Assembly: GCA_963995505.1 (NCBI GenBank)
Contig: OZ023180.1
Location: forward strand, 4,712,501-4,776,500
Length of the DNA: 64,000 nt
Direction of reading: 5' to 3'
Source: Hypericum androsaemum
Lineage: Eukaryota > Streptophyta > Magnoliopsida > Malpighiales > Hypericaceae
The notes below the pieces were generated by a model, which saw nothing but the letters and a program-made list of their open reading frames with translations, did no database searches and was not told the DNA's origin. Positions 1 through 10,159 of this stretch are shown here, piece by piece. The translations under genes were made by a program, and so were the position numbers. The stretch's first letter is position 1. Each line of letters opens with the position of its first letter.

Positions 1-248
1 AACTTGGCCTTTGTGTTGCTCCCCTGGTTAAGTTGTCTGGATATAAGACCGTGTATCAGCGGGACACAAACAAGGCTGCTACAAGATGGATACCCAGACG
101 GGAGATGGTGCGCTTTTCGCACCAGGTACCATCTTGGTCGCTTGAAGGAGAAGCCAGCAGCATGCCAGAGAAATGCTGGGATTTGGATCCGGCTGCAACA
201 CCAGATGAGCTGCTACATTCAGCAACGCAAGCGGAGGCTTTAGCGTAA
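1..248 (+). CDS. C-terminal exon of an unidentified gene (partial)
   Basis: A reading frame is open from base 3 and closes with a TAG at 246-248, giving about 81 residues cut by the left window edge. The peptide has a basic stretch (RWIPRREMVRF) followed by an acidic, Ala/Glu-rich tail (PDELLHSATQAEALA). Codon composition is gene-like and the sequence after the stop becomes AU-rich with no further frame, as expected for a terminal exon and its 3' UTR. I do not recognise the family and see no catalytic motif or membrane segment. The Met at 33 is not the true start, because the frame continues upstream out of the window. A non-coding reading cannot be excluded. Confidence 0.4.
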   Translation, partial: LGLCVAPLVKLSGYKTVYQRDTNKAATRWIPRREMVRFSHQVPSWSLEGEASSMPEKCWDLDPAATPDELLHSATQAEALA

Positions 249-924
249 ACCAGGCAATGGTCGAAGCGACTCCCTGTCATATGATCCAGTTTACCATTCT
301 TATAGAAACTTTAGGTTGACTGTACAATATTCCATACCGGGGTGATGATGACCAACGCATCATTAACTCCAAGATGAGCTTTAGAGGATTTCATGCTTAC
401 AAGAAGGAATGTCATGTACTGCTGTTTCGGAGACTGCTTGTATGGACAGAAGTGTACCTTCTGATCAAAAGGGCAGTGTTGTAACATTCATTAGTTGTAA
501 CTGATTGAGAACTCCCAACAAAAAATTTGCAGCAGTTTGTGTCTGGGGCCAGGGTTACTTGCTTAAGAATCCTGGTCGCCAATACCATTTAACTTCTCGA
601 CAAACTTGACTCTGTTGACTAGTAAGTTCAGCAACTTAAGAAGGGAAGCAGAAGGAACTATGCATGCAAGAGGTGATTTTCACATTGGTGTCTCAACACA
701 AAACATTGAGTCCTAATAAGAGTAAACTAATCCTAAGATATTGTCTTGTTATGACATAACTGGATCGTCTCAAGCGTGGTTTTGTGGTGGGCCCTTAATG
801 GGCCTTATTGGGCCGGCAGCAGAGAATGGGCCCGAGTGCACATAAGGGGCTTGAACTGTGTCTGGTTCTTTCCTAGATAGGCTTTATTGGGCCCGACCAC
901 ACTTTCTTTCCAAAGAAACGATTT
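249..924. other. 3' flank plus TGGGCC-rich stretch, no gene seen
   Basis: No coding frame. The first 300 bases are probably 3' UTR of the preceding gene. The last 150 bases carry five TGGGCC motifs (listed separately) but no open frame follows them. Confidence 0.5.
788..893. promoter_or_regulatory. Cluster of five TGGGCC (site II) motifs
   Basis: TGGGCC occurs at 788, 799, 809, 827 and 888, three of them extended to GGGCCC. In plants this site II motif is bound by TCP factors and marks promoters of growth, ribosomal and housekeeping genes. No recognisable gene starts nearby on either strand, and a hAT element begins 40 bases downstream. Confidence 0.45.
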
Positions 925-932
925 CTTGTTTC

Positions 933-1684
933 TAGGGATGACAAAAAGAGTTGGTAGATGAGAACTTTACCCTACCTCATGGATCATAGAGTATATGGGT
1001 CTTGGATAGGGTATGGGTTTGAGTCTATCTATTTAGATAGGGTCTAGTCTGGATAGGGTCTATGTAAACTCAGACCCTGATCCTAACCATAGACTCATTA
1101 ATTAGACCCTACCCTAGTTAGATCTTAGTTAGACCCTAGTTATACCATACTTAAATTTATATTTATTACATTGCTAAGATAATTATATGACTTATTAAGT
1201 AATTAAATATTTAGGTTAGATGCAGAAACTACCGAGAAGAGTTAGATTATAAGAGTAAGAAGATGATAAAAAAAAATTTGTTCAGAAGTCACTTGAAAAT
1301 TTAGCAAGAAATTATTTTGAAATAGGAACTTTAGATTATGCAAAAACTTTTTTTAAGTTTTTATTTTTTGATTGACGATGTAGCCATATGTGTTTCATTT
1401 TATATTGTGGTCAACAATGATCTATTTGAATCAGTTAGTTTATAGTTTACTCTCAACTTTAACCTGAGATTATCATTTTATTATACAACTAATTATTAAA
1501 AAAAATAGAACGTTAAAGGGACCATGCACATCCTGTAGACCTTGGGTCTCCTGAATGGTAGGGTATGGGTCTAACAATAAAAAATTTGTAAGATTAAGGG
1601 TAAGGTATAGGTCCCACTCCAAAAACTAGGGTATTGATTGAGTCCTACTAATACCCTATCATACCCTACCCATTGTCGTCCTTA
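933..1684. mobile_element. Non-autonomous hAT element, 752 bp, with 8-bp TSD
   Basis: The element is bounded by the 8-bp direct repeat CTTGTTTC at 925-932 and 1685-1692. Its ends are TAGGGATGACAA and, on the other strand, TAAGGACGACAA, a 12-bp imperfect terminal inverted repeat matching 10 of 12 bases. The interior is rich in subterminal GGGTAGGGTATGG-like and AGACCCTA-like repeats and codes for nothing. An 8-bp duplication and a YAGNG-like start are hallmarks of hAT elements. A relative lies at 53375-53915. Confidence 0.8.
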
Positions 1685-1692
1685 CTTGTTTC

Positions 1693-1975
1693 AGCCGAGT
1701 GGAAGAAAAAGGGATAGTCGGTTTTTTTTTATATATATATGTAAAATTTCGTCTCGTTTGAATTATGGTTATTCTAAGCCAAATTCCCAAGTTTTTCTTG
1801 TACTATTAGAGTAAGTATTCATTCGCAGAACCCATAGTCAGTTATAATGTATATCACTTTTTCCTTTGATTTATATCAATTGTTATCAGGATATTACTTG
1901 TCAACTAATTCAATTTCGAGATAGATAAGATATTTGAAAGTTAAAAGCTGTCCAAATAAATATTCTTATGGCTTT
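1693..1975. other. AT-rich intergenic, nothing recognised
   Basis: AT-rich sequence with a short TA run near 1730. No gene, RNA or element boundary seen. Confidence 0.5.
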
Positions 1976-2340
1976 GGATTGAGTACGGAGTGAAAAATCA
2001 TTCCGAACAGTTTGGAGTAAAGGGAGACCGCCTGACATGCGCAGTTATGTGATAATGACATTTATTTTTGTGACAGCAGCATGTCCCGTTTATGATACTG
2101 GCGCACATGACCTTTTCATTTTGATCTCCATATTTTAGTATTTTTACAAAAAAGTCCTACTGGTATGTCCAATTATGTGATACTGGCATGCGCAGTTATG
2201 TCATAATGACATTTGTTTCCGGCATGTGTTTGCGCATGATTTTTTTATTTTAATTCTCGTATTTTAGCATTTTTATTAAAAAAAACCCCGCGTATCTTCA
2301 TTCCGAACGGTTCGGAATCTGAGTATTCCGTACCCAATCC
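1976..2340. mobile_element. MITE-like element with about 42-bp terminal inverted repeats
   Basis: The left arm (1976-2019, starting GGATTGAGTACGGAGT) and the reverse complement of the right arm (2299-2340, GGATTGGGTACGGAAT) match over about 42 bases with few differences, including the shared ATTCCGAAC block. Inside are two imperfect direct repeats headed by GCGCAGTTATGT (near 2040 and 2191). No coding frame. A target duplication is not clear, though TTCTTAT occurs just outside both ends. The superfamily is undetermined. Confidence 0.65.
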
Positions 2341-3700
2341 AATCCCACTTTCTTATACCTCGTTGATTTTTTATTATAAAATAACTTCCTAATTCATGTT
2401 GCTGTTACAAAAATGTCAATAAGCATGTGGATTAATTAACGAAAGATGGTTTAGATTTTTAGAAGATTCGAGCAAACATGAATGGTCAGTAAATGTCTTT
2501 TAACAAAAAAAAACTACCACCTCCTAATTCATGATGTTATTATAAACAAAGATTGCTTTAATTTCTCCACAATATTAACGTACCCCGGTAGAAGTGGGAT
2601 TCGATAATTTCAACAAAATGCCATCTCAATTAGTATATAAGCCACATGGTAACACGATATTAAAAGTAATCAAAATTACAAACTTTTGTTGGAAGCAAAA
2701 CGAAATCCACCCGATAGAAATCTCAGAAACATTGTTGGTATCGCAAATTTGAACATTGAGCATCAATAATGTCAGCTGTACCGGGATTTCCAAGTACAAA
2801 ATCTTACCAGTTAAAAAATCAAATTTCAAATTGAAAACCAAACTATCGTATGCTAACTTCATCTTTAGATATTTTCAGTATTTAAATCCTGGTCGAGATT
2901 TACGAAATTCCGACCAGTTTTCCTGTAGTCTATGATATAAAAACTTTGCAGTTATAATTGACAAAGCTATCCCGAAGATTTAAATTCAATTAAAAAAGTC
3001 TTGAGTTTAAAAAAAATTATTGACATAATCGTCTTTTAAATAGGGAAAGAGATTAAATAAAATTGCAGGGGGGAACCTCCAGGCTTTTGCTTAGCTGTGC
3101 AAGAACAAGTTGCAACTAAGCATGTTACTTGTCCAAGTCAGTGTAGGGACAATTGTGGTCCTAAAATCCTCGTGGAAATCCCATCGATAACATAGGCAAA
3201 CTTTATCTCATTCTCGACAATAACGGCACCCACAAAAATTGAACTAAGTTACTTTACGAACATGCAAGTGGGCCTAAAAATATTTATAATCACGATTATT
3301 GGATCACTAGAGGGTGGAAAACAAAAGTTTTTGTCATTGTTATGATTTTGTTACCGCCAAAGCCAATTTGGTGCAATTTTTCACTTGCCCGAATAATCTA
3401 GATTCAACCCGATATGGAACTCGGCCAAACTCAGAATATTTGGGTATGTACAATAATGATGCAATAAAGCAAAGTTGTGCAATAATTTGGATTGGTCCAG
3501 TGGAGTATAAGATCAACATTTTTTTTTAATAATAAATTTAAAACCAAAGTGATTGAGAAACAGCTATTCACTTCCACTTGACTCCTAATTGCTTCTTCAA
3601 CTAAAGCAAACTATATTACAATATTTCTGCCAAACAGAGAAGAAAGCTCCTATGCTTTTTTGCAAATTTTTTTATCTAATCACAATAAAGAGAAACTAAT
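2341..3700. other. AT-rich intergenic, no gene seen
   Basis: Short open frames here have no recognisable motif and AT-driven composition. Nothing supported. Confidence 0.5.
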
Positions 3701-4280
3701 TGGTGGGGGAAATTAAACCTGTAAAAGTAGTATTAGCTTTTTTCCTGTATGATGATGATCAGTGTTCTTCTTGGCCTTGTCTCCTCCTCCACCAAGTTTC
3801 AATGGAGGAACCTACTATTATGGCTGGTGTAGTTATGTCATTTGCTTGACGTAGTAATCCCGGAATTTAATCCTCTCTATACCCCTGTTGTTCTTCTTTG
3901 CTGTGATGTATCCGTCTACGTAACAGTCGAAATGCCGCTCCCTATTGCGTGCGCGAATGGACTCTCGGGAAGCTTGAGTCCTTGGCTGCTGCATTGTACC
4001 GAAACAACAGTCGAGTAAGAATGAACTGTGGTTTGTGCCCCGGGAAGTATACTCTACGTTAAGTACCTGTCCTGGTTGTTGCAGATGACGCTTATGCGCC
4101 TGAGCTGGTCATCATTGGTCGCACCGTTATTCAGAACGTCCAATAGATAATCGAAACGCTTTGAAGAAGCAAAATCTGTTTGTTCTGCAACAGATTAATC
4201 AGCATGTTTAGATGCAATAATCAGTTGGAAAGAATTATACCAGCCGCTTTGTAGAAATGAAAATAAGTTGCGGAACCATT
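3701..4280 (-). other. Probable 3' UTR/flank of the CCCH-RRM gene
   Basis: This lies directly downstream of the CCCH-RRM stop codon on the minus strand. Base composition is more balanced than the intergenic DNA beyond about 3700, which suggests transcribed 3' UTR. There is no coding frame and the poly(A) site is not defined. Confidence 0.35.
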
Positions 4281-6168
4281 TCAACCTTCTGCTGCTAGCT
4301 TGAACTCTTCGGCTGAGTAGCCAAAATCAGAGTGGTGGCTCGTAGGCCTATGTCCCGACTGAAATAGCACGGAATGCCTTAGCTCTTGCTCGACTAGCTG
4401 CTCATGTTCTTCAAAGAGATGCTTTCTGACCCTCAAGTTCTCAGAGAATCGCACATCTGGGGAAACTGTTTGCACGAGAAAAGACCGTTCTTTTGTTAGT
4501 AACATGAGATCCAAGGACAGGTGAAAAGGTAAAACAGGCGAACAAGAACGTCATACTCACCAGAGAGGAAGTCAGACTCTCCGTGCACTAAGTGCGGGTT
4601 GGTGTACATTAGATGCTGTATTCTGTCCGTATATTTCCTGCAAGAGAGGGGAAGATCCAATTATGGAATTTCTCAAGTATTATGACAAGAAAGAAAAGGG
4701 ACTTGTCTTCTTTTAGTAATGAACAAATTAAAATCATCAAATAGACAAAACTTACCTGTCGAAAACCATCGACTTTTCCCTGTAAGGCTTAACTAAAACG
4801 CGTGCGCCACAAACAAAATGTGGATTGCCCTTTGACAAAATTTGCTTGACCGTCTCTGCGAATACAAAGGTGACGAATCCAAACATCCTCTTCGATTGGC
4901 ATGGAATCCTAACATCTTGAACTGGACCGAATTTGCTGCAGTATGAACAACAGATCAGGTGGAAAACTACAAACAGGAATCAAGGTAACAAAACACAAGG
5001 CATCAGGAAGTCCATCAGAAGAGAGAGACAGAAAATTCTTACCTGAAGTAGTTCGATACATCTAGCTCTGTGAAGGTACTTTCAGCAGGAAACGTCAGGT
5101 AGATCTGATTTGCACTGGAAACGAGTCCGCACATTCTCTCGCCGGCATGCTCCAAGTATTTCGGGATGTCTTCGACTAAAATCACCGAATGCTGCCCATG
5201 AGGCCTGCTTTAAAGCATATTGATTTCGAGTCAAAGAAGATGCAATCAATATGAAAATTAGAATTCAAGTGACATACATAGTAAGGTTGTTTATATCTAT
5301 ACCTGTCAATGACACGGATGCTATTCTTCAACCGAGCTAGAAGTTTTGTCAGGCTGTAACCAGCTTTCCCGTGTCTCTGGCTCTCTGTTAGATAACCTTC
5401 AGCCTGGAGACTTCTCCCGAATTTCTCATAATACATCATCGGCAGAGATGCAATCGAAACAGGTACCCCTCTTCTCGATTTCAAGAGCTCAGCGAGCTCA
5501 AATTCAAGCTTTTCGAGAGACCCTGGGGAGATGGTGCGTTCTTCAGGGCCAAATTCGTTGGGGTTCATGCCAAATATCTGCGAAAAGCTATCTGGCGGAG
5601 GATGGCCGTGGAAGTACCTGCAGTTGCTGCCATGCTTACAAAATCCTTTACTAAAGTAATGGCAAACTTTCACAGGAAACTCGGGCAAGCTGGGTGATCT
5701 TCTGCTAGCACGGGGACCTACTGTCGAAGGCAGGTAAAAGTAGTTGCCAGAAAATTCTGAGTTCATGGAACTGCCAAAATCTAACTCATCCTCTAAGGTC
5801 AAAAACTGCATCTGGTTTTCTATCACTTGGGCATCCCAAAAGGATTTGCCAGGCCTCATCGCAGCTGGCGCGGAAGATGGCTGGGACGAAACAGGCGAGT
5901 AAGGCGTGAACTGCAAAGCAACGTCAGGAACTCGAATCGGAGTAACCTGAGAAATCGGAGCTAAAACTGGAGTCTTGTTCAGACCAAGGTCGGATTTCGC
6001 CTTGTTGATCAAAGAGTAAATCAAGTTGTCTGGACTAAAAGCTAGTCTGATCATCTCCCTTTCACCATGGTCCTGTAACAACAGATAACCGATGATCTTC
6101 GACACGTTTTCGGGTTCCAGCTTCTGGATCCTGTTGTAAACTACCTTCGTAGAATCCGTGAAATCCAT
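4281..6168 (-). CDS. Zinc finger CCCH / RRM RNA-binding protein (AtC3H18/46/53-like)
   Basis: Five coding exons with GT..AG borders (6168-5303, 5204-5043, 4935-4756, 4637-4561, 4465-4281) give a 489-residue protein in continuous frame. In order: a conserved helical N-terminal region (residues 8-57, with [21 protein letters not shown]), a Ser/Pro-rich linker, one CCCH finger (C-X7-C-X5-C-X3-H, residues 169-187), a winged-helix-like segment resembling OST-HTH/LOTUS (217-288), and an RRM (about 322-395) with RNP2 QIYLTF and RNP1 RMFGFVTF. This is the architecture of a plant-specific cytoplasmic/nuclear RNA-binding family. The start chosen is the first ATG after a 5' UTR intron acceptor at 6181; frame upstream of it is intronic. 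The target RNA is unknown. The LOTUS assignment is an inference; CCCH and RRM are clear. Confidence 0.92.
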
Positions 6169-6180
6169 TTCATAAAACCT

Positions 6181-6706
6181 GCAAACAGATTCAAAACAAA
6201 ACAATCAATTGAAATGAAATTACAATAACAGGTTCACAGATTTCTTTAGACCAGCAAGAAAAGGAAACTGGTGCATGAGAATTCAATACACACACAAAAT
6301 TTATTTCTTCATTTAGCTAGTGTGAGATAAAGGCGTCAGCTTTTAGTATGGATAAAAATTAGAAACCAGAAACATCTGCAATTTTCTAGAACGAACCAAA
6401 AGGTCTTACTCTTAAATAATAAGGGTAGCAGAAACTAACTAGAAAGAGAAAAATCACATTCAGAAATGTCAAGTACCGTACTTTCTGAATTGAATTCCAG
6501 AAAAAGGAAGTGATGAAAATAAGGAAACACACTGAACAAGAACAGACACAACAATTCAGCCTCAAAGAGAGATTTTTTTTTGAATGGTACGACCAAGACG
6601 ACAACTTTATGACATCTCAGAAAAAACCATCATCCGAAATCGAAAAAAGTTACCAACTTTGTTCTAAAACATTAAAAAAAATTAAAAATTGAAGGCACCC
6701 ACCTAC
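6181..6706 (-). other. 5' UTR intron of the CCCH-RRM gene
   Basis: On the minus strand a GTAGGT donor at about 6706 and a TTTGCAG acceptor at 6181 enclose AT-rich sequence just before the start codon, leaving the leader exon near 6707-6740 and beyond. The donor position is a best guess, since a second GT lies 4 bases away. Confidence 0.5.
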
Positions 6707-6771
6707 TTGGAAGAAAAAGGAGGAGGAGGAGGAAGAAGAAATGGACAAGCTTTAGTGCCTTAAACTAAAAC

Positions 6772-6838
6772 CTCTCTCTCTCTCCCTCTCTCTCTCCCTC
6801 TCTCTCTCTCTCCCCCCTCTTTTCTTTCTCTCTCTAGC
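6772..6838 (-). promoter_or_regulatory. CT/GA-rich tract at the 5' end of the CCCH-RRM gene
   Basis: A 67-base almost pure pyrimidine (CT)n tract, read as (GA)n on the gene's strand, lies 600 bases upstream of the start and just before the leader exon. Such GAGA tracts are common near plant transcription starts and bind BPC proteins. Confidence 0.5.
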
Positions 6839-8050
6839 TGGGTATGGAAGTTAAATTATGCAACCTCTCCATCTCCATGGAAAACGACAACAATTCTTAA
6901 AAATGCCAAAAAAAAGGATAGCTTTTCAAGGCGGCTTTATATTCAAAATCAAAACTCCACTCTCTCCTAAATAATTAAATACTAATTATTAACTCGTTGT
7001 TAATTATACACAAAGAAGTAATAAATGACAAACAAACACCCGCTTAAAACAGGGAATAAGACCAAATTAAACCCAAAAAGACAACAATTTCTTGTTACCT
7101 TGTAATCAATGGACCAAACTCACTATTGTATTGCAATTGTTCCCTTTTCTTTCCTCCCCTCTTCTTCTTGAGCTCTTTTAGGTTCTTTTGAAAAAAAATT
7201 AAGTGAGGTCTCAAAGTAAAAAATATATTTATCTCTCTCCAATCCTTGAACTCCGTAAGTGTATCAGTAACTACTTCCTTTATTTGTGCTATGTTTTTGC
7301 TTGACTTTTTATCGCTAATTTCGGTTTCTTTTTGGCTTGCCTTTTTCTCAACTCGTTGGTGGATATTTTGGATACTATTATTAACATTTTAGTGTAATTA
7401 AAAGATTTGATCCTTGTAAGTATTTTTTTTATCTGCATAGTAGTATTGTTGATTAATTATTGCAAAACAAATTGGCGTTAAAATTCTCAATGGCAAGGAT
7501 GTCCAAACAATTTATTATGTGGAAAATAATTAGAATAAAGAGCAAATAGGCTATTGTATTTATTCATAAAGTACACATAACACCTTATACTAAAATTTGA
7601 ACAAATTAGTATCATATACTTAATAAATTGGTGCATTTAACACCTTGCACTCAATTTTAGTGACATGTTATCACTTACTTGGCATCCATGTCATTTCAAA
7701 TATCATATTATTTATTATTTGACTCAATTAAAAAAATTTATAGTTAGAATTAATTTTTAAAATAGAATATCTATCAAAACTAATTAAAAATAAAACCCAA
7801 AAATACTGAAATTTGATTTAAAAAACATAGAAATAAAAAATCCCTGAAACACTAAATTTAAAATAACAACAAAATTAATCTAAAATTAAAAACTAAGAAA
7901 AATCTAACCTCTCTTCCCTCGTGGCACTCTTTTTATTTTTTGAATTTTTTTATTTTCTGATTTTTTTAAAAACAAAATCCAGAAATACTAAAATTGAAGC
8001 AACATAAATATGTCAATAATTAGGAATATTTTACAAAGTTTTGATTACCA
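6839..8050. other. AT-rich intergenic, no gene seen
   Basis: Very AT-rich with many A and T runs. A stretch at 7540-7720 (CACCTTATACT / CACCTTGCACT repeated) looks transposon-derived, but no ends could be placed. Confidence 0.45.
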
Positions 8051-8490
8051 CTTCTTACTATAATAAAAAAAATATCATTTTTAGACCGTTTGATCAGAGA
8101 ACATAGAAATATCAAAACTATCTTTTTAAAATACGGTTTCCCCTCTCTCCTCCGTCACCTCCCCTTTTCCTCTCTCCCCTCCGCCACCAAATTAATCCCT
8201 TCCGTCTTCCTCCACCACCAAATTAATCCACAATTTTGGATTGGCTTCATGAACAATCTCCGTACTTCAAATGAGAATCAACATTACACCACCGATTTAT
8301 CCCATGCAACAGACCATTTTTTCTTCGGCGGAAGCAATGCAATTGGCCAAGAGAAGCATGTTGGTGTTCGGTTATGGAGCAATCCAATGGAGGAACGAAG
8401 AGCTCATGTCCAATTGGTTAGGAGGAAGTAAGTTGAATTTGGAAAGGGAGCAATCCAATTGTCCAAGAGACTTATTTGTAGTTGACATTA

Positions 8491-8713
8491 TTGCCACAAG
8501 AGGAGTGGGCCCGGCGGGCGTACACGTAGGGTCTTCTTCACCACGGCCTGCAAGTACGGGAACCTTGCCACGTCGGCATCAGAGAGGACTCTGTCCGTGG
8601 AAGCAGCCGACAGGTCGTCCATCTCCTTTTTTGATCTCTGGGTTTAGGACCAACTCGGCCATCACTCATTCGGTCAACAGCATCGTTGTGTTCATCCCTC
8701 TGAAAATCATTTC
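8491..8713 (-). pseudogene. Cytochrome P450 (CYP78A-like) gene fragment
   Basis: Read on the minus strand from 8713, the sequence encodes the P450 I-helix region (EMIFRGMNTTMLLTE), where family members have a GTDT motif followed by an invariant Trp. Here the Trp codon is TGA. After a one-base frameshift near 8626 the frame continues through an acidic/Asp-rich segment, DADVARFPYLQAVVKKTLRV (J-K region, before the ExxR helix position) and RPPGPL, then homology ends abruptly. The order and spacing match the CYP78A subfamily. There is no N-terminal half and no heme-binding Cys region. The stop, frameshift and truncation mean it is dead. It lies in a zone of gene fragments. Confidence 0.8.
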
Positions 8714-9054
8714 CTGTAACGCACCAAGATTGACCTCGGTTAATTTTTCAATTAATTATTTGATTCAACATGAATAAACAACTTTTAATTTTAAGATTTG
8801 GAGGAGGTTGCACGACATTCTATATTCCTTCGGGTAGTATTAAACACAATAATTATGATACTACCAATAAAATTGGAGAAACAAATAAAATTACTTATTT
8901 CAAATAAAAAGTTTCAAAGCAAATTAGTTTCATACATATATTTTGTACTATTTAATTCTATTTAAACTGGAATAGTATTTTCTGGCAAACTAACATTAAT
9001 TTCCAACGTTGTCCTTACTTTAATTCTTACTATAATAAAAGAAATTTTTTTTAG

Positions 9055-9940
9055 GTGATTTGGCGTCAAACTGTGGAAGTGTTAAAATTACCCTTTCAGT
9101 TTAATCGTGATATTGTTGGCCAAATCGAGGAAGAAAACGAGAACGGCGTCATAGAGGAATGGACGGATCCTGGTGGACATGACGGGGACGAAGGGAGAGA
9201 AATAGGGGAGAAATATTCTGGTGTGGCAGAAGGGACAGTTGGTGTGGAATCGGAGAAAGATGTCGATGCAATCTACATGGAAGCAGGGGCGGAACCAGAA
9301 AATTTTGAGAGTTGGGGCAATATAACTTGATAATAGTACAAATTAGTATTCTGGTTTCAATTTTTAGGTAGATTAATTTTTTTGTGGGGTCAATTTCTAA
9401 TTTTAGTCGGGACATACGTTAAAAAATATACTAGTTATCAACAACAACAAAATTAAGTGGGGGCAATTGCCCCCACTCCCCTAAACGTGGCTCCGCCACT
9501 ACATGGAAGGGGTGGGAGCAGGCCAAGAGAGTTCTCACATAGTCATTCTCTTCGAACTCCAGCAAGCACATGGGACAGTCTCGCAGAACGACATCGTTCG
9601 ACGGTGGATTGTAAAGAGAGAGAGGGATCGTCTTGATGACAGAGTCATCGAGCCCGTAAGGGGAGTACAAGTGGAAGCCAGTGGGCCCATCGTGGGAGGA
9701 ATAGTCGAACGGGAAGGGAGGTGAGTCCAGGTTGGAGAACGTGGTAGAGTAGGACGATAGCTGGAACCTGTGGCGCCGACGCCGGCTCCACCACTAGCAA
9801 AACCAATGGATGAGGTGGCGGGAGTAGGTGACCAGTAGGAAGGCCGCCGTCACAATGACAAACATGGCGATGAGCGGTGGGCTGAAGTCCACGCCGAGAT
9901 GCTAGCATTGCTTGACGGCAGAGCAGACTGACCGACAGAT
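9055..9940 (-). pseudogene. RING-H2 ATL-type E3 ligase pseudogene, split by a hAT element
   Basis: On the minus strand one frame encodes a transmembrane segment (SPPLIAMFVIVTAAFLLVTY), a basic stretch, the ATL signature GLDDSVIKTIP and the first half of a RING-H2 finger (DCPMCLLEFEEN...ACSHPFHV). A 218-bp hAT element then interrupts it at 9501-9284. Beyond the element the finger resumes in frame as DCIDIFLRFHTNCPFC, supplying the remaining Cys residues. Two in-frame TAG codons precede and follow the membrane segment (9888-9886 and 9796-9794). ATL proteins are membrane-anchored ubiquitin ligases; the layout resembles the ATL51/52 group. The stops and insertion make it non-functional. Confidence 0.85.
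9284..9501. mobile_element. Short hAT element, 218 bp, inside the ATL pseudogene
   Basis: Bounded by the perfect 8-bp direct repeat CATGGAAG (9276-9283 and 9502-9509). Terminal inverted repeats are CAGGGGCGGAACCA and TAGTGGCGGAGCCA. The interior is AT-rich with GGGGGCAATTGCCCCC near the right end and no coding. Removing one TSD copy plus the element restores a continuous RING-H2 frame, which confirms the boundaries independently. Confidence 0.88.
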
Positions 9941-10159
9941 GACGAGGACGTTCTCGACATGGTCGTGGACGTGGGTTCTACTGATGGAGAAAGTGTTGAG
10001 GCCCACAAGGGAGACAGATAAGGAGAAGGGAAGTGAGCTCCGACCATTAGAGAATATTGAGATGCTGTATAAGCTGATACGCAAGCAGTTTCCAGTACGT
10101 ATGTATTTTGCATTCACAATCAACAAAGTATAAGGATAAACAATTAAAAATAGCGGCAT

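Noticed and set aside
8271..8777. 168-residue + strand frame
   Set aside because: It is antisense to the P450 fragment; the opposite strand carries the recognisable homology.
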